DNA from: an uncultured Desulfovibrio sp.
GTDB lineage: Bacteria; Desulfobacterota; Desulfovibrionia; Desulfovibrionales; Desulfovibrionaceae
Direction: 5' to 3'
NCBI GenBank assembly: GCA_945871415.1
Contig: CAMBWG010000054.1
Location: forward strand, 1 to 10,079
DNA: 10,079 nucleotides
Part shown: positions 5,786 to 10,079 of the stretch, piece after piece
Layout: every line of letters begins with the position of its first letter
Position numbering within the stretch: position 1 is the stretch's first letter
Notes under the pieces: generated by a model
Database searches by the model: none
What the model was told of the DNA's origin: nothing
The model's input: the letters and a program-made list of their open reading frames with translations, nothing else
Position numbers and translations under genes: made by a program

Positions 5786-7162
5786 TCCCGCGCCGCACGG
5801 CCCCCAGACTCCGGAAGTATTCCGATCCGCGTCGCCTTTGTCGCCGGGGCCGTCAGGTCTGACGGGCGGCGCGCAGGGCGGCGCGGGCGGCGGGGTCGGC
5901 ACGTCGGGATAGAGCGGCCCCAGAAAGAACACGCCGTCCCAGCCGCCGTCGCGGGCCATATCCGACAGCGGCCACAAGCCCATGAACACCGTCGGGCCCC
6001 GCCGCACATGGGGATTGAGGAAATACGCGCCCGACAGCGCCGCCAGAATTTCCTCCGTCGCGGCAAAGGCCGCCATGCCCGGACGCTCCGGCTGCGCCGC
6101 CGCGCTTGCCTGCCATGCGGCCCGCCATGCGCACTGCGCGGACCCGAAGGCCTGTTCCGCGCTCTCCGCAGCCGCATCCGCCCAGTCCGCCGCGTCGCTT
6201 TCCGAATCCGCGGACGCGCCCGCGGCCAGCTCCGCGCGGGCCCGGTCGCCCGCGGCGTTGTCCGCCGTCACTGCGGCGGCCCGGGAAGCGGCTTCCGCCA
6301 TGTCCCGCGCATTCTCCGCGCCCTTGCGGGCTGTTTCCGCCCCGCGCCGCGCATTTTCCGCACCCTGACGGGCCGCCTCGGCCGCTGCTGCCGCTTCCTC
6401 CGTGGAACTGCGGCCCTCCGCCGTCAGCGTTTGCAGGGCCAGCGTTTCCCGCTGCGCCGCGCTCACGCCCGCATCCAGTGCCGAAAGACTCTCCCGTGCC
6501 GGGTTCAGAGCCGCTTCCAGCCGCCCCTGCGCCTCGGCCAGAGCCGCGCGCTCCCGCGTTATCTGCGCCGCCTGTTCCCGCAGCGCCGCGCTCAGGCTCT
6601 CCGCGGTGCTTTCCAGTTCCGCAATGCGCGCGGCCGCCTCCTCGGCCAGTCGCGCCACGCCCGCCGCGCCCTCGTCCGTCAGCCGCCGCACCTGAGCGTC
6701 CGCCTGTGCCGCGCGCGCCGCCGCAAGCGCCGCTTCCCGTTCCTCCCGCAATGCCGCAAGCTGCGTCCGCAATTCGCTCAGTTCCGAAACCAGCGCCGCC
6801 TCGCCCGCTCCCGGCGCCGTCCCCGCCGTTTCCTCCGTCGCCGCCGTCGTCATTGCCGCTGTTCCGGCATATGCCGGGCCGCTGTATGCCGGGCCCGTCG
6901 CCGCCTGACGCCGCGCCGCCGCCAGCGCCTCCTCCACAGGCGCGTCCAGCCAGATCACCACGGCGCTGCCCGCCGGTATCACCGCCAGCACGCAGGCGCC
7001 CGACAGCACATAGTCCGCCCCTTCCGTCAGGCGCTTTTCCCGGCCGTCCGCGCCGATGACCTTCACCCCGATGTCGCCCGAAGCGCCAAAGGGAAACGGT
7101 ATCGGCCACAGGGCCGTTTGCCCGTCCGCCTCGTAGCGCACGCTTGTCTGTATTGCCGCCAT
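5735..7162 (-). CDS. Long tail fibre: T7-gp17-like anchor plus alanine-rich coiled coil (475 aa)
   Basis: The start at 7162 is chosen because MAAIQTSVRYEADGQTALWP gives the expected fibre N-terminus; the only earlier in-frame ATG lies in the palindromic element. The ribosome binding site is weak (GGGGCAGG). Residues about 10-72 (YEADGQTALWPIPFPF, then LTEGADYVL and VVIWLD) match the head-binding domain of T7 gp17 and similar fibres, which attaches to the tail. Residues about 120-360 are almost all Ala, Glu, Arg and Gln with heptad-like spacing (EAARQGAENARRGAETARKG), a long trimeric coiled-coil shaft. Residues about 390-418 (TVFMGLWPLSDMARDGGWDG) form a small globular end, followed by a proline-rich stretch. 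The final 16 residues are encoded by repeat R2a and look like read-through. It has no obvious large receptor-binding domain of its own, so it may serve as an adaptor for the next fibre genes. Confidence 0.85.
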   Translation of the reverse strand: MAAIQTSVRYEADGQTALWPIPFPFGASGDIGVKVIGADGREKRLTEGADYVLSGACVLAVIPAGSAVVIWLDAPVEEALAAARRQAATGPAYSGPAYAGTAAMTTAATEETAGTAPGAGEAALVSELSELRTQLAALREEREAALAAARAAQADAQVRRLTDEGAAGVARLAEEAAARIAELESTAESLSAALREQAAQITRERAALAEAQGRLEAALNPARESLSALDAGVSAAQRETLALQTLTAEGRSSTEEAAAAAEAARQGAENARRGAETARKGAENARDMAEAASRAAAVTADNAAGDRARAELAAGASADSESDAADWADAAAESAEQAFGSAQCAWRAAWQASAAAQPERPGMAAFAATEEILAALSGAYFLNPHVRRGPTVFMGLWPLSDMARDGGWDGVFFLGPLYPDVPTPPPAPPCAPPVRPDGPGDKGDADRNTSGVWGPCGAGQERFALEEGETTGRMV

Positions 7163-7244
7163 ACCTGCCCCGTTGCGGTTTTGTTGTTGTGTTACTGTTG
7201 TGGTTTTGCGGTTGAAGGCCGGAGTTTGGGGTGGCCTTCCTTTT

Positions 7245-7616
7245 ACGAGGGGGAGAGGGAACCCCCTCTGCCTGCGCGAGAGGGTGTCCCCTCTCCCCCT
7301 CGTGCTCCCCCTCACCCTCCCCCAGCGCGCTTTATTCCGGCAGGCCCGGCATCCCGATTGCTCCGTCGCTTTCCGCGGCCCCTCCGTCCCCCGGTGACGC
7401 CCTGCGCCGCCGCAGTCCCTGAAAATCAGGGCCTGTCAGCACTACTTTTTTGTATTTATTTCAATAAATATAAAAATTTAGACGGCATATGGCCTTTGAA
7501 AAATACTTGCCACATGGCCTGTGCCCACCCTGAAAAAGCGCGTTGGGGGAAGGATGGGGGGTCTGGGGGGAAGGAAACACCCCTTGCGCGCTAGCCAAGG
7601 GGGTTTCCTTCCCCCC
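7245..7616. repeat. Palindromic intergenic element, copy B
   Basis: This element fills the 480-base gap between the cement gene and the long fibre gene, where I see no credible gene. It has the same order as copy A: an inverted repeat with 25-base arms and two mismatches (7245-7269 with 7279-7303); a C-rich strip and CCCTCCCCCAGCGCGCTTTA (7315-7334); a segment with GTCGCTTTCC and CGTCCCCCGG shared with copy A; a core unlike that of A; AAAGCGCGTTGGGGG (7535-7549), inverted relative to the left part; and a second inverted repeat (7565-7586 with 7596-7616, one bulge). The core holds an AT-rich stretch absent from copy A and a small CCCTGA/TCAGGG hairpin (7417-7431). The left palindrome lies 83 bases upstream of the fibre start. 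Confidence 0.75.
7446..7482. other. AT-rich island with a dyad inside copy B
   Basis: About 37 bases of almost pure A+T interrupt GC-rich DNA. They contain an 8-bp dyad with a two-base centre (7453-7460 with 7463-7470). A promoter for the fibre genes could lie here on the minus strand (TATATT near 7466-7474), but I cannot find a convincing -35 box at a proper distance. It may instead bind a bending protein or a repressor. Confidence 0.35.
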
Positions 7617-7642
7617 GGAAAACCCATTCAGCTCAATCCCCC

Positions 7643-8140
7643 CTAACGGGGGCGATAGGCGAGGGCCACGTCGGCGACGCCGCCGGAGACGGTCCCGCTG
7701 ATGACGAGCCGCACCTTGCACCAGGGCTTGTTCATGTTGCCGACGGGGAAGCGGAAAAGAAGGCTTCCGGGCTCGGCCTGCACGCCGTCGGCAAGGGCGG
7801 AAATGCAGTAGGACGGGGCCGTTTCGGTGAAGGGGCCGTCCGGGGAATCGCCTTCAAGAAGGGTGAAGGTGATGGACGTGCCTTCCGCGATGGAAAGGGG
7901 GTCGGTGTTGTTGTGATGAGCCACCACAACGACATCGAGGGCGTTCTGGGTGGCGCCCACGCGCAGAGCCGCGGGACAGTCGACGGTATCCGCAAGCGTC
8001 AGGCCGGTGCCGAAGAACTGGTCGTACCAGAGCAGAGGCCGGATGCTGCCGAACACGGGGCCGGGGTCGCGTCCGGCGTTGATGCGCTCAAGCGAGGCCT
8101 GCCGATGGAGATCGAGAAATTCGCGCGTCGTCATGGACAT
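7643..8140 (-). CDS. Probable capsid cement (decoration) protein, Bbp16-like (165 aa)
   Basis: The gene starts one base after the TAA of the capsid gene, with AAGGTGA in the capsid gene end as ribosome binding site, so the two are almost certainly co-translated. After a 45-residue N-terminal extension (REFLDLHRQASLERINAGRD), the protein is beta-rich: LDVVVVAHHNNTDPLSIAEG, SITFTLLEGDSPDGPFTETA, GSLLFRFPVG, and CKVRLVISGTVSGGVADVAL. The alternation of short strands and the TLLEGDSPDGPFTE phrase resemble the Bbp16 cement protein of Bordetella phage BPP-1, which clamps capsid subunits from outside. Placement directly after the capsid gene agrees. Homology is judged by pattern only. The extension could anchor the protein differently from BPP-1. 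An internal ATG at 8134 is a possible alternative start. Confidence 0.65.
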   Translation of the reverse strand: MSMTTREFLDLHRQASLERINAGRDPGPVFGSIRPLLWYDQFFGTGLTLADTVDCPAALRVGATQNALDVVVVAHHNNTDPLSIAEGTSITFTLLEGDSPDGPFTETAPSYCISALADGVQAEPGSLLFRFPVGNMNKPWCKVRLVISGTVSGGVADVALAYRPR

Positions 8141-8141
8141 G

Positions 8142-9068
8142 TTACTTCACCTTGATGTGCGGCTGCTTTTCCGCGATGTTGTGGGATTCGACGATGGAAA
8201 TACCCGCCCAGCTTTCAAGAAGCGCCCCCGCATCCTTATCTCCGGAGGTCAGGCGCACGCGCTCGGCCTTGAAGGGGTTGATACCGTGAATCTTGCCGCG
8301 AGGGCTGGTAAAGATGAACGTGGTGCCGGGTTTGGAACGGACCTGCGCCAGCATGTCGTCGATCATGTCGGGCGTGGGACGGTGGCTTTCGTCGATGTTG
8401 ACGATGGCGGCCACCGTGCGGGCGGCATCCAGGAGCTGATAGCCGAAGTTGCCGCGATAGGTGACGGAATAGCCCAGCACGCCCTCGTAGCCGGGCGAAT
8501 GCAGATAGTGCTCATCGCCGCCGTAAGGAAATTCGATGGTCAGCAGACGGCCGGAATCAAACTGATCGGGGTCAAAGAGGCCCACGTTGGAAAGTTCGTC
8601 AAAACGCACGGCCAGCAGAAAGAAACCGCCGCCGGTTCCTCCGGCGTCGTGAACGTTCTTCACGGCCAGCGCGCCCTTGAGCCAGTTCTGGAAAACAAGC
8701 TGGCGCTCGGTGTCCATGCCCGCTTTTTTCAGGATGTAATTCTGCTTTTCGGCAAAGTACTTGAGCGGCCCGCCAAACTTTCTGGCGCGCTGGGTGGGCA
8801 CTTCCATAGTGCCGCCCATGACGTGCAGATCCGTGGTCACCAGATCGGACGAGACGGAAAGCTGCGGCAGAGGCGCGTCCGGAGCCACAAAGGCCGGGCC
8901 TTCGATGTCCGTCAGACGTTCGGCCACGTTCCAGAGGCCGTGGCTGGCGGCCTTCCATTTCACGTGATTGAGAATGGGGGCTTCCTCGGTAAGAGAATCC
9001 ACCATGCCTTTCTGTTTCCGCGCGTGCTTCACCGCGATTTCATGCAGGGTCACCATGCCCGTGCTCAT
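8142..9068 (-). CDS. Phage major capsid protein (308 aa)
   Basis: The start at 9068 is chosen because AAAGGAG lies eight bases upstream; an earlier in-frame ATG (9119) would add 17 residues (MRMRAVSGG...) and has no such site. The protein begins MSTGMVTLHEIAVKHARKQK, continues VDSLTEEAPILNHVKW and EVPTQRARKFGGPLKYFAEK, and has a Gly-rich segment GTGGGFFLLA (about residues 144-153). The C-terminal part includes the PDMIDDMLAQVRSKPGTTFI helix-strand pair and LLESWAGISIVESHNIAE (about 283-300). The early SLTEEAPILNHV and the late SWAGI-x-I segment are typical of HK97-fold capsid proteins of podoviruses related to BPP-1 (Bbp17). Its length suits this group, and its neighbours (scaffold upstream, cement downstream) support the call. 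The first 40 residues are helical and may guide scaffold interaction. Confidence 0.88.
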   Translation of the reverse strand: MSTGMVTLHEIAVKHARKQKGMVDSLTEEAPILNHVKWKAASHGLWNVAERLTDIEGPAFVAPDAPLPQLSVSSDLVTTDLHVMGGTMEVPTQRARKFGGPLKYFAEKQNYILKKAGMDTERQLVFQNWLKGALAVKNVHDAGGTGGGFFLLAVRFDELSNVGLFDPDQFDSGRLLTIEFPYGGDEHYLHSPGYEGVLGYSVTYRGNFGYQLLDAARTVAAIVNIDESHRPTPDMIDDMLAQVRSKPGTTFIFTSPRGKIHGINPFKAERVRLTSGDKDAGALLESWAGISIVESHNIAEKQPHIKVK

Positions 9069-9076
9069 TGCTGCAG

Positions 9077-9083
9077 CTCCTTT
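9077..9083 (-). promoter_or_regulatory. Ribosome binding site that fixes the capsid start
   Basis: The minus strand carries AAAGGAG eight bases before the ATG at 9068-9066. The match to the anti-Shine-Dalgarno sequence is strong, as expected for the most abundant virion protein, and favours this start over the ATG at 9119. Confidence 0.85.
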
Positions 9084-9330
9084 GCAAGAAGGTCCGCCGG
9101 ATACGGCGCGCATCCGCAAACGGGAAATGCCGAGGCCGGAACGCGACGCGTCCCGCCGGACGAAAAATCCCCGCGCCCGGACGCGGAATCGTCATCAAAC
9201 ATGGGGAAAGTATAGCCCCCCCCTTTCGGGAGGGGTCGCCCGGCGGCAGGCAACGGCAGGGCTGGAAACAGGCAGGGGGGGACTTGACGTTTTCCGGGAG
9301 ACGGCGGGAAACGGGGAAAATCGGAGGGAT
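9084..9330 (-). other. Non-coding leader between terminator and capsid gene
   Basis: No confident gene lies here. On the minus strand there is a possible -10 box TATACT (9209-9214) preceded by a G/C hairpin with a GAAA tetraloop (9216-9235), but no good -35 box 16-18 bases upstream. A 45-codon frame begins with the ATG at 9202 (MFDDDSASGRG) and its TGA overlaps the capsid ATG as ATGA; it has no ribosome binding site and an ordinary composition. The TATACT would place a transcript start close to that ATG. I treat the region as a likely capsid promoter and leader, with the short frame unproven. Confidence 0.4.
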
Positions 9331-9368
9331 GGTAAAACAAAGGGAGAAAGCCCTTGAGGCTTTCTCCC
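9331..9368 (-). terminator. Intrinsic terminator after the scaffolding gene
   Basis: On the minus strand an 11-bp perfect stem (GGGAGAAAGCC, loop TCAAG, GGCTTTCTCCC; 9342-9352 with 9358-9368) is followed by TTTGTTTTACC. This is a good Rho-independent terminator pointing left. It would separate scaffold from capsid transcription or reduce read-through. Confidence 0.8.
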
Positions 9369-9384
9369 ATAACTCAATTCTGCT

Positions 9385-9441
9385 CGGGCGGCGCTGTGCC
9401 GCCGTCTCACATCCGGCTTTTTTCAAAGATAAAACGCTCTA
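9385..9441 (-). repeat. Stop-anchored hairpin repeat, copy R1
   Basis: On the minus strand the repeat begins with the TAG stop of the scaffolding gene (TAGAGCGTTTTATCTTTGAA) and ends with ACGGCGGCACAGCGCCGCCC, a compact hairpin. It matches the first 57 bases of copies R3 and R4, more than 4 kb away, and then diverges into the terminator. Confidence 0.75.
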
Positions 9442-10077
9442 ACGCTCTCTGCGGCGATGCTCGCGGAAGGCGTTTCTGAGGCCGTCGATGGCCGATTCTT
9501 CCGCGCCGCCCGTCCCGGCCGCGCCGCCCGCGCCGATGCTGTCCTCGCTCAGCATGCGGGACAGCGCCAGCAGCCCCCGCACCACGCCGGGAAAGCAGGT
9601 CGCGCCGCTTTCGCCCAGCGCGCGGGAGAAGCTGTCGTTGCCCGTCAGGCGATCAATCCGGGAAATGAGCGACAGCACCGCCTGCCGGTTGCCTTCCATG
9701 CGGCTGCCCCACTCCTGCGCCAGTTCCCGCGTGCCCTTTTCCAGAAGCTGCTCGCGGCTGCGCGCAATCTGCTCCGTCTGCCAGCGGGCCAGCGCCCGCG
9801 CCTGCCTGGGCGTCAGGCCCATGTCCACGGCGGCCCGGCCGAAGTCCTCCAGAACCGCCGCATCCGCCGCTCCTTCCGGCAGACCCAGCTCCACCGCCGA
9901 CCAGTCCTCGATGGGCATGTCGTCCCTGTCCATGCCCCCGTCCCTTCCGCGGGCCGCGCCCCGCGTGTCCCGGCTCTCGTGTCTGTCCATGCCCGGCATG
10001 GCTGCCGCGCCCGTTTCGCCGGGCGTCCCTTCGCCCCTGTCCCCGGCAGGCGCGCCGTTGCCGCCCTCGCCGCCCAT
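9439..10077 (-). CDS. Probable phage scaffolding (capsid assembly) protein, possibly 5'-incomplete
   Basis: The frame is open to the edge of the window; the first ATG is at 10077, but only two upstream bases are visible, so the true start may lie further right. The first 55 residues of the visible part are a Gly-, Asp- and Arg-rich linker. A helical domain follows: IEDWSAVELGLPEGAADAAV, FGRAAVDMGLTPRQARALAR (about residues 79-98), a charged helix ending AQEWGSRMEGNR, and LISRIDRLTGNDSFSRALGE. The C-terminus is basic (NAFREHRRRER). An acidic disordered N-terminus, the GLTPRQA-x-x-L-x-x-W pattern and a basic helical C-terminus are typical of podovirus scaffolding proteins, which bind the inner face of capsid subunits during assembly and leave. 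The position just upstream of the capsid gene agrees. A minor head protein is the alternative. Confidence 0.7.
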   Translation of the reverse strand: MGGEGGNGAPAGDRGEGTPGETGAAAMPGMDRHESRDTRGAARGRDGGMDRDDMPIEDWSAVELGLPEGAADAAVLEDFGRAAVDMGLTPRQARALARWQTEQIARSREQLLEKGTRELAQEWGSRMEGNRQAVLSLISRIDRLTGNDSFSRALGESGATCFPGVVRGLLALSRMLSEDSIGAGGAAGTGGAEESAIDGLRNAFREHRRRER

Positions 10078-10079
10078 GA

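Noticed and set aside
7328..7543. Insertion sequence
   Set aside because: The segment has inverted terminal parts but no transposase frame and no clear target duplication at its ends; only a non-autonomous repeat can be suggested.
5684..7594. A 636-codon plus-strand open frame opposite the long fibre gene
   Set aside because: It is rich in Arg, Ala, Pro and Cys without domain-like segments, mirrors the alanine-rich coding strand in GC-rich DNA, and runs into the palindromic element. It is an antisense shadow.
7950..9215. A 421-codon plus-strand frame opposite the capsid and cement genes
   Set aside because: It spans two well-supported minus-strand genes and the leader, has no ribosome binding site and no recognisable domain. 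The capsid call on the other strand explains it.

Overview
The window is a block of late structural genes from a short-tailed (podovirus-like) phage or prophage. Every supported gene lies on the minus strand, so the block is transcribed from the right end (10079) towards the left end (1). The DNA is GC-rich, genes are tightly packed, and several use start/stop overlaps. No integrase, tRNA, attachment site or ordinary housekeeping gene is visible, so whether this is an integrated prophage cannot be decided here. The codon bias and the style of the fibre modules suggest a GC-rich proteobacterial host, possibly a gut or sulphate-reducing Desulfovibrionaceae member (Desulfovibrio/Bilophila type). 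That is an impression from memory and not proven by the window.

Layout in transcription order. Head module: a probable scaffolding protein (9439-10077, possibly 5'-incomplete), an intrinsic terminator and a 370-base gap, the major capsid protein (8142-9068), and a small protein resembling the Bbp16 capsid cement of Bordetella phage BPP-1 (7643-8140). Next comes a 480-base intergenic region holding a large palindromic repeat (copy B). Receptor-binding module: a long fibre with a T7-gp17-like anchor and an alanine-rich coiled coil (5735-7162), two paralogous-looking fibre-tip proteins (4952-5626 and 4174-4794), a fibre with two Phage_fiber_2-type repeats and a His-rich C-terminal domain (3084-4019), a small Cys-containing protein (2719-3069), a probable fibre-assembly or accessory protein (2086-2715), a conserved small phage protein (1835-2086) and a small virion-type protein (1590-1832). 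A second copy of the palindromic repeat (copy A, 1193-1567) then precedes the portal protein (1-1153, C-terminus outside the window).

Two unannotated patterns stand out. First, copies A and B are in the same orientation and bracket the whole fibre module, which sits unusually between the capsid and portal genes. Second, a different repeat, about 50 to 150 bases long and rich in hairpins, follows the scaffolding gene and the fibre genes. In three places its first three bases are the TAG stop codon of the preceding gene. In a fourth place the stop is lost and the reading frame runs on into the repeat. Together they suggest that the fibre genes are exchanged as cassettes through repeated intergenic DNA. 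This is an inference; a role in RNA processing or termination is the main alternative.
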